A stretch of DNA of 54,117 nucleotides from Streptomyces lonarensis (GTDB lineage Bacteria > Actinomycetota > Actinomycetes > Streptomycetales > Streptomycetaceae): contig NZ_JAAVJD010000009.1 in assembly GCF_012033735.1 (NCBI RefSeq), forward strand, positions 1-54,117, read 5' to 3'. The first letter of the stretch is position 1. Each line of letters opens with the position of its first letter. Under the pieces are notes generated by a model. That model was given only the letters and a program-made list of their open reading frames with translations. It did no database searches and was not told the DNA's origin. Below are positions 1-9,519 of the stretch, piece by piece. Position numbers and translations under genes: made by a program.

Positions 1-152
1 GGTCGGCCCGCCGTGTGCTCGCGGCACCGGTGCGCGGGGCCCCGAGCCGGCGGCCCCGCAACGCGGACGGGTCGTACCGCGCGGAGGCCGTGCTGACGCG
101 TGGGACGGCAGCGCGGGGCGCCGCGCCACCGGGCCGGCACGCGCCGTGCGGC

Positions 153-743
153 CTAGTGGCCGTCGTGCTCCGTCGCCCCGTCGTCAGTGTTCCCGTCGCC
201 CGGGGCGCCGTCCTCCGGCGCCCCGGAGTCCTCGTAGTAGTCCTCCCACAGCGGGTCGTAGGGGAGGTGCTCGTGGAGCGCCTCCGCCACGTCCACCAGG
301 GCGTTCACCTCGGGCGCGTAGCTGTCCGGGACATCGACCTCGACGAACACGGTGCGTTCGGTCGTCGTGAACCGGTGGCCGCCGTCGCTCTCCTCCAGCA
401 GCCAGGAGACGTCGTCGACCATGACGGCGTCCGCGGTCGGCCGGTAGGTGTCGCTGCCCGGGGTCAGCACCGCGGGGCGCTCCGCGCCGCACCGCAGCAC
501 GATCGCCGGGTCGCCCCATGCCGCCGTGAAACGTGCCGGGCCCGCGACGTCGCGGGCTTCCTCCCCCTCCACCGTGGCCGGCAGCGCCGCCACCACCGCC
601 TCGCACACCTCGGCCGCCTCACCGTCCGGCTGCGGGTCCTCGACGGAGAGCTCGGCCGAGGACCCGCACGCCGCGACGAGTGCGACCACCGGTAGCGACA
701 GGGCGGGTGTCCACAGCGGGCGGCGGCGTACGGTAGAGGTCAC
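153..743 (-). CDS. DUF3515 family lipoprotein
   Basis: This is a 196-residue secreted protein. The N-terminus has basic residues (RRR), a hydrophobic stretch and the lipobox LVAAC at about residues 22-26, so it is expected to be lipidated and held on the outer face of the membrane. The rest has two short Cys-containing segments and ends in an acidic, Gly/Asp-rich low-complexity tail. Length, lipobox and its position next to an Lrp-like gene and thiL match the DUF3515 family of streptomycetes, whose biochemical role I do not know. The ATG start gives a well-formed signal peptide. Family assignment is by recall of the family pattern; the secretion features are directly visible. Confidence 0.8.
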   Translation of the reverse strand: MTSTVRRRPLWTPALSLPVVALVAACGSSAELSVEDPQPDGEAAEVCEAVVAALPATVEGEEARDVAGPARFTAAWGDPAIVLRCGAERPAVLTPGSDTYRPTADAVMVDDVSWLLEESDGGHRFTTTERTVFVEVDVPDSYAPEVNALVDVAEALHEHLPYDPLWEDYYEDSGAPEDGAPGDGNTDDGATEHDGH

Positions 744-762
744 CGGGCGATCATACGAGGGG

Positions 763-996
763 CTACAGGTGCACTACGGGGCAGGTCAGCGTGCGGGTGA
801 TCCCCGGCACACGCTGCACTCGGGCGACCACCAGGTGCCCCAGCTCGTCGACGCTGGGGGCCTCGGCCCGCGCGATCACGTCGTACGGGCCGGTGACGTC
901 GTCGGCCTGCACCACCCCGCTGATCCTGGAGATGACATCGGCCACGGTGGACGCCTTGCCCACCTCGGTCTGGATCAGAATGTAGGCCTGTACCAC
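763..996 (-). CDS. Stand-alone Lrp/AsnC ligand-binding (RAM) domain protein
   Basis: A 77-residue protein that consists only of the alpha/beta sandwich ligand-binding domain of Lrp/AsnC regulators, with the typical start VQAYILIQTEVG and the GPYD motif. It has no DNA-binding domain, so it probably forms oligomers that sense an amino acid or partner with a full Lrp protein. A longer reading frame exists to about 1110, but the start at 996 (GTG) is chosen because a strong AGGAGG lies 4 bases upstream and the longer N-terminus is not Lrp-like. It is divergent from thiL. Confidence 0.85.
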   Translation of the reverse strand: MVQAYILIQTEVGKASTVADVISRISGVVQADDVTGPYDVIARAEAPSVDELGHLVVARVQRVPGITRTLTCPVVHL

Positions 997-1127
997 GGGT
1001 CCTCCTGGGCGGCTTCGAGGAACGGGGGCGCTACCGTAGCGCGTCACCACCTGCCGCCGGGACAGGGCCGGACGCCGATCGCGGCGGGTTGACGCGCCTT
1101 CGCGGCACACGACATGAGGAGAGCTGA

Positions 1128-2114
1128 GTGAGGGGCACCGTGGGCGAACTCGGGGAGTTCGGTCTGATCAGGGAACTGACCTCCCGGATCACCACCGCGC
1201 CGGCCGTGCGACTCGGCCCCGGGGACGACGCGGCGGTCGTGGCGGCCCCCGACCGCCGCGTCGTCGCCACCACCGACATCCTCCTCGAGGGGCGCCACTT
1301 CCGCCGTGACTGGTCCACCGCGTACGACGTCGGGCGGAAGGGCGCGGCGCAGAACCTGGCGGACATCGCAGCCATGGGCGCCGTCCCGACCGCGGTGCTG
1401 CTGGGGCTGGTCGTCCCCGCCGACCTGGCCGCCACCTGGCCGATCGAACTCATGGACGGTATCCGGGACGAGTGCGGCGTAGCCGGCGCCGGCGTCGCGG
1501 GCGGTGACGTCGTCCGCGGTGACCTCATCACGGTCTCGATCACCGCGCTGGGGGACCTGCGCAACAGGGAACCCGTCACCCGTTCCGGGGCGCGTCCCGG
1601 CGACGTCGTCGCCGTGACCGGCTGGCTCGGCTGGTCAGCAGCCGGCAACGCCGTGCTCTCCCGCGGGTTCCGTTCCCCGCGCGCCTTCGTGGAGGCGCAC
1701 CGCCGCCCCGAGCCGCCGTACCCCGCGGGGCCGCTCGCCGCAGAGCTCGGCGCGACCGCCATGACGGACGTGAGTGACGGTCTTCTCGCCGACCTCGGCC
1801 ACATCGCGCAAGCCAGCAAGGTGCGCATCAACATCCGTTCCGGCGACCTCGACGTGCCGGCGCAGATGAGCGACATCGGCAGTGCCGTCGGAGTCGACCC
1901 CCTGCAGTGGGTACTGACCGGGGGAGAGGACCACGCGCTGGTCGCCACCTTCCCGTCCGAGACCAAGCTGCCCGCCCGCTGGCGCCGGATCGGGGAGGTG
2001 AGGCACCCCTCGGCGCTGCCGCGGGTCACGGTGGACGACGCCCCCTGGGACGCCGCCGGCGGGTGGGACCACTTCGGCGACGCCGAGAGCCCCGTCACTG
2101 TGGACGGTGCCTGA
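1128..2114 (+). CDS. thiL: Thiamine-monophosphate kinase ThiL
   Basis: A 328-residue AIR-synthase/ThiL-family enzyme that phosphorylates thiamine monophosphate to the cofactor thiamine diphosphate with ATP. Visible family marks are [10 protein letters not shown] near residue 28, [11 protein letters not shown] around 48-58, the Asp-rich metal/ATP segments GGDVVRGD near 128 and MTDVSDGL near 212, and TGGEDHALV near 264. The GTG start at 1128 has a GAGGAGAG ribosome site about 5 bases upstream. The stop overlaps the next start by one base (TGATG), so it is translationally coupled with thiD. Confidence 0.95.
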   Translation: MRGTVGELGEFGLIRELTSRITTAPAVRLGPGDDAAVVAAPDRRVVATTDILLEGRHFRRDWSTAYDVGRKGAAQNLADIAAMGAVPTAVLLGLVVPADLAATWPIELMDGIRDECGVAGAGVAGGDVVRGDLITVSITALGDLRNREPVTRSGARPGDVVAVTGWLGWSAAGNAVLSRGFRSPRAFVEAHRRPEPPYPAGPLAAELGATAMTDVSDGLLADLGHIAQASKVRINIRSGDLDVPAQMSDIGSAVGVDPLQWVLTGGEDHALVATFPSETKLPARWRRIGEVRHPSALPRVTVDDAPWDAAGGWDHFGDAESPVTVDGA

Positions 2115-2929
2115 TGGCGCCCCGCCCCGCCCCGCCCCGTGTCCTCACCGTCGCCGGCTCCGACTCCGGAGGGGGCGCCGGTATCCAGGCTGACCTCAAG
2201 ACCATGCTCGCCCTCGGCACCCACGGAATGAGCGTCGTCACCGCCGTCACCGCCCAGAACTCCCTGGGCGTCCACGGAGCCTGGCCGCTTCCCGCAGCAG
2301 CCGTGACCGCCCAGTTCCGCGCGGTCGTGGACGACATCGGTGTTCAGGCGGTCAAGACCGGGATGCTCGCCTCGGCGGAACTCGTCGAGACCGTCGCGGG
2401 ACTGCTGCGCCCCCTTGACGTGCCGGTGGTCGTGGACCCGGTCGGGGTCTCGAAGCACGGCGACGCGCTCCTCGCCCACGACGCCCTCGACGCCGTCCGG
2501 CACCGTCTGCTGCCCGTGGCGACGGTCGCCACGCCCAACCTCGACGAGGTGACCCAACTCACCGGGATCACCGTCACCGACGAGTCAGGGCTGCGCGAGG
2601 CCGCGGTGGCCGTCCTCGCGTTCGGCCCACGCTGGGCGCTGATCAAGGGCGGCCACTTGCCGGGCGACGCCGTGGACCTGCTGACCGACGGCACCACCGA
2701 ACACTGGCTGCGCGCCCCGCGGTCGGACAACAACCACACCCACGGAACCGGGTGCACCCTTGCCTCGGCCATCGCCGCGGGGCTGGCCGCCGGCCGCTCC
2801 GTGCCGGACGCTGTCGCCGAGGCCAAGAGCTACATCACGCGGGCTGTTGCCGCCGGTTTCGCTCTGGGCGCCGGGATCGGTCCGGTCGACCACGGGCACG
2901 CGCTGCGCGGCACGCCGGGCCGCTCCTGA
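2114..2929 (+). CDS. thiD: Hydroxymethylpyrimidine / phosphomethylpyrimidine kinase ThiD
   Basis: A 271-residue ribokinase-fold enzyme that phosphorylates HMP and HMP-P for the pyrimidine half of thiamine. It opens with [20 protein letters not shown] (substrate and phosphate loop), has [30 protein letters not shown], and the C-terminal anion hole [16 protein letters not shown]. The frame stays open upstream, but ATG 2114 begins the conserved fold and overlaps the thiL stop, which fixes the start. Together thiL and thiD form a two-gene thiamine salvage/activation operon. Confidence 0.95.
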   Translation: MAPRPAPPRVLTVAGSDSGGGAGIQADLKTMLALGTHGMSVVTAVTAQNSLGVHGAWPLPAAAVTAQFRAVVDDIGVQAVKTGMLASAELVETVAGLLRPLDVPVVVDPVGVSKHGDALLAHDALDAVRHRLLPVATVATPNLDEVTQLTGITVTDESGLREAAVAVLAFGPRWALIKGGHLPGDAVDLLTDGTTEHWLRAPRSDNNHTHGTGCTLASAIAAGLAAGRSVPDAVAEAKSYITRAVAAGFALGAGIGPVDHGHALRGTPGRS

Positions 2930-2931
2930 CT

Positions 2932-3005
2932 GGGGCGGCCCCTTCCGGCCGACCCCGTCCGAGGGAGGGAGTCGCGGACCGCGCGGTCGCCGGTCCGGCC
3001 GCCCC
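2932..3005 (+). terminator. Hairpin after thiD
   Basis: GGGGCGGCC at 2932-2940 can pair with GGCCGCCCC at 2997-3005, starting 3 bases after the thiD stop; a smaller palindrome GACCGCGCGGTC lies in the loop. There is no U-tract, so it is a plausible but not certain terminator. The rest of the gene-free stretch 2930-3245 holds a small GGGGCG-CTA-CGCCCC hairpin near 3158-3172 and nothing else I recognise. Confidence 0.4.
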
Positions 3006-3245
3006 GCGCGCCACCCACCCCGGTTCGGGGCCGGTCACTGCGATTGATGCACCCCGCGCGCGCCCGCCGACCCCGACCGGCGCGGCACGGCTCGCTCGCG
3101 ACGCCTCGGCGGGCATGCCGGGGCGCGGCGAATTTGTCGCTCTGCTGGGGGCATCGGACGGGGCGCTACGCCCCACACGGCAGCCACCGGAGTGGGGCAT
3201 CGACAAGCGTCGCAGAGCCGCGCCGGTTGTTCGCGGGCATACGAA

Positions 3246-3274
3246 AGGCCGGCCCGCCAGAGGCGGACCGGCCT
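3246..3274 (-). terminator. Intrinsic-type terminator of rpmB
   Basis: Read on the minus strand, a 13-pair stem (one G-U pair) with loop TCT is followed by TTTCG. It lies 54 bases past the rpmB stop, between the convergent thiD and rpmB genes. Arms are 3246-3258 and 3262-3274. Confidence 0.75.
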
Positions 3275-3327
3275 GACAGCCGCAGGCTGCGCCGGACCGG
3301 GTCCCCGCCGCAGCGGAGATCACCGGG

Positions 3328-3513
3328 TCAGCGCGTGACCTTGCCGGCCTTGATGCACGAGGTGCAGGCGTTGAGGCGCTTCGGCGTCCCGTTCACCTTC
3401 GCACGCACCCGCTGAATGTTGGGGTTCCAACGGCGGGGGGTGCGGCGGTGCGAGTGGGAAATGCTGTTGCCGAAGCCCGGCCCCTTGCCGCAGACATCGC
3501 AGTTGGCAGCCAC
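3328..3513 (-). CDS. rpmB: 50S ribosomal protein L28 (zinc-binding form)
   Basis: A 61-residue L28 protein of the large ribosomal subunit. It carries CDVC at residues 5-8 and CTSC near 50-53, so it is the Cys-containing zinc form rather than the zinc-free paralogue that many streptomycetes induce under zinc limitation. The GTG start has GGAGTG a few bases upstream. On the minus strand a GC hairpin (plus coordinates 3532-3555) lies just upstream of the ribosome site and could affect leader structure. It is transcribed divergently from the DAK2-domain gene. Confidence 0.97.
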   Translation of the reverse strand: MAANCDVCGKGPGFGNSISHSHRRTPRRWNPNIQRVRAKVNGTPKRLNACTSCIKAGKVTR

Positions 3514-3781
3514 GGGTCACTCCAAAGACGGGTCATCCCCGCGCTGCGGGGTGACGGAAGACGTACGCTTGGGCCCGACGTGATCGACCGCGCGGGCCCC
3601 AAGGGCCCGACGCTTCGGCGCCAGGAGGTCAGCCTGACTCTCGTCAGGCAACCGGAGCAGCATACCCCGGAGTGTCCCGGGCGTGAAAACCGGCCTGGCG
3701 CCCGGCGGCTCCCGGACCACCAAGGACGTGCCGCGACATAGGGTGCCAACGTCCCCGCTCCCCGCTCAGGAGGTCCGAAAC

Positions 3782-5683
3782 GTGCCCCGACCGCTGGACG
3801 CCGCGGCGATCCGTCGCTGGTGCCGGTTCGCCCTCGAAGACCTGGGGCAGGCACGCGAGTCGATCGACGCCATCAACGTCTACCCGGTCGCGGACGGGGA
3901 CACCGGCACCAACCTCTACCTGACCGTCGAGTCCGCGGCCCAGGCCGTCGAGGCCGCCGCAGGGGGCGACCCCACGCTCGCGGAGGCGGCACAGGCCATG
4001 GCGCACGGGGCGCTGATCGGCGCTCACGGGAACTCGGGAACGATCCTCGCCGAACTGCTGCGCGGCGTCGGCAACGTGCTCGCCGTCGCCGACGAACCGG
4101 TGCGCCCGGCCGATCTCGCCCGCGCACTGCGCGCTGCCTCCGACGCGGCCTACCGGGCGGTCGCCCGCCCCGTGGAGGGCACGATCCTGAGCGTGGCGGC
4201 TGCTGCCGCCGACGCGGCCGAGACCGCCGGCGCCCGCGCGTCGGTCACGCTTCCCGACGTCACCGCGGCCGCGAACGCGAGTGCCCGCGAAGCGCTGGCG
4301 GCCACCCCCGGCCAGCTCCAGGTGCTGGCCGCAGCCGGTGTCGTGGACGCCGGCGGACGGGGGCTGGTCGCGGTCCTGGCGGCGCTCGACGCCGCCGTCG
4401 GGGGACGGGCCCCCAGCCGCAGACCCCACCACGGACTCGGCCGGGACGCGAACCCGCACGGAGCGGTGCCCCGTGCCCACGACGCCGCGCGCGGGGCGGG
4501 CCGCTCCAGCGGGGCGGCGCCAGCCCGCCCCGCCGGTGACACGGGGCGGCGCCGGCACGACGAGGCAGGGGCGCGGCCCGAGGTGCCGGAGACCGGTCTG
4601 CCTCCAGGGGCAGCACCACGTGCGTCGTGCTGCCTCGGGGAGCCGTCGCACGGGGCCGGCCCCGTGCGACGGCTCGCCGACTGCCCCGAGTCGCCGGCGA
4701 CCGGCGATGTCACCGCCGTTGCCGGCGGCACGCCGCGGACAGCGACCGGGGCGGGAGCCTCCGGCCCCGTGCAGGACCCGCGCGGCCCCAGCCACGAGGT
4801 CATCTACCTTCTCGAGGCGGACCAAGCGGCGCTCGATCTGCTCCGCCCCCGCCTGGAGAAGCTCGGGGACTCCCTCGTGATCGTGGGCGGCGACGGCCTG
4901 TGGAACGTCCACATCCACACCGACGACCCCGGCGCAGCCGTGGAGGTCGGAGTGGAGGCCGGCCGCCCCCACCGCATCCGCGTCACCCACCTCGGCGGCC
5001 GCACACCGGGCTCCGCCCCGCGCGCGCCCCGCGCCGTCCTCGGTGTGGTTCCGGGGCCCGGGCTCGCCTCCCTCTGCCACGAGGCGGGAGCGCAGACGCT
5101 GATCGTGCACGGGCACGAGCTTCCCGGCAGCGGCGAGCTCGCGGCTGCGATCCTCCGCGCGCACGCCGAGGAGGTCGTGCTGCTCCCCAATGACGACCGG
5201 CTCCGCCACGCCGCTGCCGCGGCAGCGGCGCAGGCACGGGGCGAGGGAGTCCGCGTCGCGGTCCTCCCCACCCGCAGCCCCGTCCAGGGACTCGCCGCCC
5301 TCGCCGTCCACACCCCCGGCCGCACCTTCGACGAGGACGTCGTCGCGATGACGGCAGCGGCCGGCGCCACGCGCTTCGGTGAACTCTCCGTCGCGACGGG
5401 GGAAGCCTGGACGACCGCCGGGATATGCCAGGCCGGTGACGTTCTCGGCCTGATCGACAGCGACATCGCCGTCATCGGCCGCGATCTCGCGGAGGTCGCC
5501 CTGACGGTGGTAGAACGCATGCTCGCGGCGGGCGGCGAACTCGTGACCCTGGTCCCCGGGGCGGGCGCGCCCCCCGACCTGGCTGACCGTATCGAGCGGC
5601 GGGTCCGCCGGTCGAGCCTCGCCGTCGACACGGTCGTCTACCACGGGCACCAGGCCTCCCCGCTGCTGATCGGGGTGGAGTGA
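3782..5683 (+). CDS. DAK2 domain fatty-acid/dihydroxyacetone kinase-like protein (FakA/YloV family)
   Basis: A 633-residue protein. The N-terminal DAK2/DhaL nucleotide-binding domain shows NVYPVADGDTGTNLYLT near residues 33-49 (Asp residues bind Mg-ADP) and GAHGNSGTILAELLRG near 80-95. The C-terminal half, from HEVIYLLEAD onward, is the FakA-type DegV-like partner-binding part with VHIHTDDPG. The family phosphorylates fatty acids together with FakB. Between the halves, about residues 215-335 are a Gly/Ala/Pro/Arg-rich insert that makes the protein longer than a typical FakA of about 550 residues and contains a perfect 36-bp DNA palindrome. GTG 3782 is chosen because AGGAGG lies upstream. It precedes recG, as is usual in actinobacteria. 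Confidence 0.88.
   Translation: MPRPLDAAAIRRWCRFALEDLGQARESIDAINVYPVADGDTGTNLYLTVESAAQAVEAAAGGDPTLAEAAQAMAHGALIGAHGNSGTILAELLRGVGNVLAVADEPVRPADLARALRAASDAAYRAVARPVEGTILSVAAAAADAAETAGARASVTLPDVTAAANASAREALAATPGQLQVLAAAGVVDAGGRGLVAVLAALDAAVGGRAPSRRPHHGLGRDANPHGAVPRAHDAARGAGRSSGAAPARPAGDTGRRRHDEAGARPEVPETGLPPGAAPRASCCLGEPSHGAGPVRRLADCPESPATGDVTAVAGGTPRTATGAGASGPVQDPRGPSHEVIYLLEADQAALDLLRPRLEKLGDSLVIVGGDGLWNVHIHTDDPGAAVEVGVEAGRPHRIRVTHLGGRTPGSAPRAPRAVLGVVPGPGLASLCHEAGAQTLIVHGHELPGSGELAAAILRAHAEEVVLLPNDDRLRHAAAAAAAQARGEGVRVAVLPTRSPVQGLAALAVHTPGRTFDEDVVAMTAAAGATRFGELSVATGEAWTTAGICQAGDVLGLIDSDIAVIGRDLAEVALTVVERMLAAGGELVTLVPGAGAPPDLADRIERRVRRSSLAVDTVVYHGHQASPLLIGVE
4640..4675. repeat. Perfect 36-bp palindrome inside the FakA-like gene
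   Basis: Bases 4640-4675 read the same on both strands; the core is GCACGGGGCCGGCCCCGTGC, flanked by GCCGTC/GACGGC. It lies within the low-complexity insert of the coding sequence and keeps the frame open. The same core occurs in intergenic palindromes of this window. Confidence 0.95.
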
Positions 5684-5787
5684 CGGGGCCCGCCCCGGCC
5701 CCGTGCAGTCGCCCCGTCCCGTAGGACGGAGCGGCCGCACGCCGCGACCGCGCCCCGCCGCAGCACCGGTGCCCCGATGTCACCGCC

Positions 5788-8058
5788 ATGGTGTGCAATA
5801 GCTCCGTGACCGCCCCGTACACCACCCACAGCCCGCTCTCCGACGCGGTGGGCGGCTCCACCGCGAAGGTGCTGGCCGACCAACTCGACCTGCGCACCGT
5901 CGGCGACCTCCTCTACCACTTCCCCCGCCGCTACGCAGAGCGAGGCGAGCTGACCCGGCTGGCCGACCTGCCCCTGGACGAACACGTCACCGTGGTGGCC
6001 GAGATCGCCGACGCACGCGTGCACACCTTCAACCACGGCCGTGGCAGGCGCCTTGAGGTCACCGTCACCGACGGCAGCGGCAAGCTCCAGTTGGTGTTCT
6101 TCGGAAGTGCCGCCCACCACCACCGCCGGGAGCTCCTCCCCGGGCGCCGCGGAATGTTCGCTGGCAAGGTGTCCGTCTTCAACCGCAAGATGCAGCTCTC
6201 CCACCCTGCCTACCAGCTGCTCGGCGAGGACGAGACCGACGAGGCCGGACAGGCGGCGCAGGCGTTCGCCGACCGCCTCCTGCCGCTCTACCCCGCCTGC
6301 AAGCAGATCGAGTCGTGGAAGATCGCCAAGGCCGTCGACACCGTTCTCGACGTGTTGGAGGCAGCCGACTGGGCGGGGGTGGGGGACCCGCTTCCGCAGG
6401 CGCTGCGGGAGCGGCAGGAACTGCTCCCGCTGCCGCAGGCACTGCTCGGGGTCCACCGGCCCCGCACCCACCAGCAGCTCGAAGCGGCCCGGGAACGACT
6501 CAAGTGGGACGAGGCATTCGTTCTGCAGGTCGCGCTCGCGCGCCGCCGCCGGTCGACGGCGCTGCTGCGCGCCACGCCGCGGGCGCCGCGCGAGGACGGG
6601 CTCCTCAGCGACTTCGACGCCCGGCTTCCGTTCACCCTGACGGCGGGGCAGCGCCGCGTGAGCGAGGAGATCTTCCGCGAACTGGCCACGGACCACCCCA
6701 TGCACCGGCTGCTGCAGGGCGAGGTGGGGTCGGGCAAGACCCTCGTCGCCCTGCGCGCGATGCTCGCCGTCGTGGACGCCGGCGGCCAGGCCGCGCTGCT
6801 CGCGCCCACGGAGGTGCTTGCGCAGCAGCACCACCGCTCCATCACGTCGATGATGGGCGACCTCGCCGAGGGAGGCCTCCTCGGAGGAGCGGACAACGGG
6901 ACCAAGGTCGCGCTGCTGACCGGCTCCATGGGGGTGCCCGCTCGGCGGCGCGCCCTGCTCGAACTCGTCAGCGGAGAGGCGGGCGTCGTCATCGGCACCC
7001 ATGCCCTGATCGAGGACGCGGTCCGGTTCCAGGACCTGGGCCTCGTCGTCGTCGACGAGCAGCACCGCTTCGGCGTGGAGCAGCGCGACGCACTGCGCTC
7101 GAAGGCGGCGACGCCCCCGCATCTGCTGGTGATGACCGCCACCCCCATCCCGCGCACCGTCGCCATGACGGTCTTCGGAGACCTGGAGACCTCAGTACTG
7201 GACGAGCTGCCGGCGGGCCGCTCCCCGATCGCCAGTCACGTCGTGCCGGCCGCCGACAAACCGCACTTCCTGGAGCGGGCCTGGGCCCGGGTCCGCGAGG
7301 AGGTGACAGCCGGGCACCAGGCGTACGTGGTCTGCCCGCGCATCGGTGACGACCCGGCCGCCGGGGCGGCCCGCGCCTCCGCCCCGGCCGGAGAGGAGGC
7401 CGACGCCGATGCCGGCGCGCCGCGCGAGGAAGCGGACGGGCGGCGAGCGCCGCTCGCCGTCCTGGATGTCGCCGCAGGGTTGGCCGAGGGGCCGCTCGCC
7501 GGTCTCCGCGTGGCTGTGCTGCACGGCCGCATGGCGCCCGACGACAAGGACGACGTGATGCGGCGCTTCGCCGCCGGCGAGGTGGACGTCCTCGTCGCCA
7601 CCACGGTCATCGAGGTCGGCGTCAACGTCCCCAACGCCACCGCCATGGTCGTCATGGACGCGGACCGCTTCGGTGTCTCACAGCTCCACCAGCTGCGCGG
7701 CCGGGTCGGCCGCGGGAGCGCGCCGGGTCTCTGCCTGCTGGTGAGTGAGGCGCACGAGGCGTCCGCCGCACGGGCCCGCCTCGACGCCGTCGCGCGGACT
7801 CTTGACGGTTTCGAGCTGTCCCGCATCGACCTCGAGCAGCGACGGGAAGGCGACGTGCTCGGCCAGGCGCAGTCGGGTGGCCGCAGCTCGCTGCGCGTGC
7901 TGACGGTGGTGGAGGACGAGGAACTGATCGCCGAGGCGCGCACTGCCGCGACGGACCTCATCGCCCGTGACCCGGAACTCGCCGGCGAGCCGGAGCTGCG
8001 GCTCGTCCTCGACGCACTGCTCGACGCCGAACGGGAGAGTTACCTGGACAAGGGCTGA
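5788..8058 (+). CDS. recG: ATP-dependent DNA helicase RecG
   Basis: A 756-residue superfamily 2 helicase that reverses stalled forks and branch-migrates Holliday junctions. The N-terminal wedge/OB domain begins at TVGDLLYHFPRRYAERGELT; motif I GEVGSGKTLVA lies near residue 311, the DEAD-like box VVVDEQHRFGVEQR near 421, motif III TATPIPRT near 450, and motif VI QLRGRVGRG near 635. A roughly 40-residue Ala/Glu-rich insert lies between helicase motifs, at about 520-560. ATG 5788 gives the longest plausible protein; GTG 5806 is an alternative start because no clear ribosome site decides between them. Confidence 0.95.
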   Translation: MVCNSSVTAPYTTHSPLSDAVGGSTAKVLADQLDLRTVGDLLYHFPRRYAERGELTRLADLPLDEHVTVVAEIADARVHTFNHGRGRRLEVTVTDGSGKLQLVFFGSAAHHHRRELLPGRRGMFAGKVSVFNRKMQLSHPAYQLLGEDETDEAGQAAQAFADRLLPLYPACKQIESWKIAKAVDTVLDVLEAADWAGVGDPLPQALRERQELLPLPQALLGVHRPRTHQQLEAARERLKWDEAFVLQVALARRRRSTALLRATPRAPREDGLLSDFDARLPFTLTAGQRRVSEEIFRELATDHPMHRLLQGEVGSGKTLVALRAMLAVVDAGGQAALLAPTEVLAQQHHRSITSMMGDLAEGGLLGGADNGTKVALLTGSMGVPARRRALLELVSGEAGVVIGTHALIEDAVRFQDLGLVVVDEQHRFGVEQRDALRSKAATPPHLLVMTATPIPRTVAMTVFGDLETSVLDELPAGRSPIASHVVPAADKPHFLERAWARVREEVTAGHQAYVVCPRIGDDPAAGAARASAPAGEEADADAGAPREEADGRRAPLAVLDVAAGLAEGPLAGLRVAVLHGRMAPDDKDDVMRRFAAGEVDVLVATTVIEVGVNVPNATAMVVMDADRFGVSQLHQLRGRVGRGSAPGLCLLVSEAHEASAARARLDAVARTLDGFELSRIDLEQRREGDVLGQAQSGGRSSLRVLTVVEDEELIAEARTAATDLIARDPELAGEPELRLVLDALLDAERESYLDKG

Positions 8059-8347
8059 GCCGCGCCCTGTGGACCGCATTCCCGTGTCCCGCGGAAGGGC
8101 CCAGCGCCCCGTGCGAGCGACACGGGGCAGACCGGCACCTCGCGCCACCCCGGAACCACCGGCATGCCGCACGGGCCCCGCGTCGTGCCGCCGCCCGTCG
8201 ACGCGGCCCTGCGCGCGGCGTATAGCGTGGTCCCCGGTGTCCCGCCGCCCCGCACCACGCGGTACGGGCCGCGCCCCGTGCGGGCCGGCGCGTGGACGCC
8301 CCGTGCCCCCTCGCGGCCCCTCGCCGCACCAGCCCAGTGAGGACTCC

Positions 8348-8935
8348 ATGACCCGTGTCATCGGCGGATCGGCAGGCGGGCGCAGACTCGCCGTCCCACC
8401 CGGCGGGGGCACCAGGCCGACGTCGGACCGCGCGCGTGAGGGGCTCTTCTCCACGTGGCACGCGCTCTTCGGCGACCTGGACGGCGCGCGGGTCCTCGAC
8501 CTGTACGCAGGGTCCGGGGCCGTGGGGCTGGAGGCGCTCTCCCGGGGAGCGTCGCACGCCCTCCTCGTCGAGGCCGACGCCCGCGCCGCGCGCGTGGTCC
8601 GGGAGAACATCCGCGCCCTCGGACTGCCGGGGGCCGAGCTCCGTTCGGGACGCGTCCGACAACTGGCGGCCGACACCCCACCGGAGCACCCCTACGACCT
8701 GGCGTTCCTGGACCCGCCCTATGTCGTGACGGACGCGGAGATCTCGGAGATCCTCGTCACACTCCTCGCGGGCGGCTGGCTCACCGGCGACGCACTCGTC
8801 ACCGTGGAACGGGGCACGCGCGGGGGGCCGTTCCCATGGCCGTCCGGGTTCGCACCACTCCGCTCCCGCCGCTACGGCGAGGGCACGCTCTGGTACGGTC
8901 ACGCCGCCGTCGACGACGACACGGACCGGTCATGA
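8348..8935 (+). CDS. rsmD: 16S rRNA m2G966 methyltransferase RsmD
   Basis: A 195-residue SAM-dependent methyltransferase that modifies guanine 966 of 16S rRNA. It starts [14 protein letters not shown], has [14 protein letters not shown], the SAM-binding motif [20 protein letters not shown] near residues 50-69 and the catalytic motif FLDPPY near 120. An AGGAC site precedes ATG 8348. The frame is open far upstream without family similarity, so the upstream part is not included. The stop codon ATGA overlaps a possible but unlikely start for coaD. It is paired with coaD as in most actinobacteria. The 289-base gap after recG holds only scattered GCCCCGTGC motifs and a weak TAGCGT -10 candidate near 8223. 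Confidence 0.95.
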   Translation: MTRVIGGSAGGRRLAVPPGGGTRPTSDRAREGLFSTWHALFGDLDGARVLDLYAGSGAVGLEALSRGASHALLVEADARAARVVRENIRALGLPGAELRSGRVRQLAADTPPEHPYDLAFLDPPYVVTDAEISEILVTLLAGGWLTGDALVTVERGTRGGPFPWPSGFAPLRSRRYGEGTLWYGHAAVDDDTDRS

Positions 8936-8961
8936 CCGACCGTCGGAACGAGGAGAGACCG

Positions 8962-9441
8962 TTGCGCCGCGCAGTCTGCCCCGGGTCCTTCGACCCGATC
9001 ACCTGTGGACATCTCGACATCATCGGCAGGGCGTCCAAGCTCTACGACACCGTGCACGTGGTGGTGATGATCAACAACTCGAAGAAGGGGCTGTTCTCCC
9101 TGGAGGAGCGCCTCGCCCTCATCGAGGAGGTGACCGCCGAGTTCGGGAACGTGGTCGTGGAGTCCTTCCACGGTTTGCTCGTCGACTACTGCAAGCAGCG
9201 TGACATTCCCGCCATCGTGAAGGGCCTCCGGGCGGTCAGTGACTTCGACTACGAGCTCCAGATGGCCCAGATGAACAACGGGCTCTCCGGCATCGAGACC
9301 CTGTTCATCCCCACCAACCCGACGTACAGCTTCCTGTCGTCGTCCCTGGTGAAGGAAGTCGCCGCATGGGGCGGCGACGTGTCGCACCTCGTGCCCGCGC
9401 CGGTGCTCCGGGAGCTGCGCGGCAAGCTGGCGCGCGACTGA
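8962..9441 (+). CDS. coaD: Phosphopantetheine adenylyltransferase CoaD
   Basis: A 159-residue nucleotidyltransferase that adds AMP to 4'-phosphopantetheine in coenzyme A synthesis. It shows the mononucleotide-binding start [16 protein letters not shown] with the TxGH motif, [16 protein letters not shown], and the C-terminal [16 protein letters not shown]. The TTG start at 8962 is preferred: AGGAGAGA lies 3-4 bases upstream and the protein then has the usual family length. An ATG at 8932 overlapping the rsmD stop would add 10 residues. Confidence 0.95.
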   Translation: MRRAVCPGSFDPITCGHLDIIGRASKLYDTVHVVVMINNSKKGLFSLEERLALIEEVTAEFGNVVVESFHGLLVDYCKQRDIPAIVKGLRAVSDFDYELQMAQMNNGLSGIETLFIPTNPTYSFLSSSLVKEVAAWGGDVSHLVPAPVLRELRGKLARD

Positions 9442-9506
9442 GCCCGCGGCCGCCCTTCCCTGTCCCCGGAGCCGCGGCTCGGCTGCGCGGGCCCCGGGTG
9501 GGGCCG

Positions 9507-9512
9507 TACAGT
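9507..9512 (+). promoter_or_regulatory. Candidate -10 element (leaderless transcript) for sepIVA
   Basis: TACAGT lies 7 bases upstream of the GTG start at 9520 and no ribosome site is visible, which fits a leaderless mRNA. No good -35 hexamer is seen. Confidence 0.45.
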
Positions 9513-9519
9513 CACTGCC

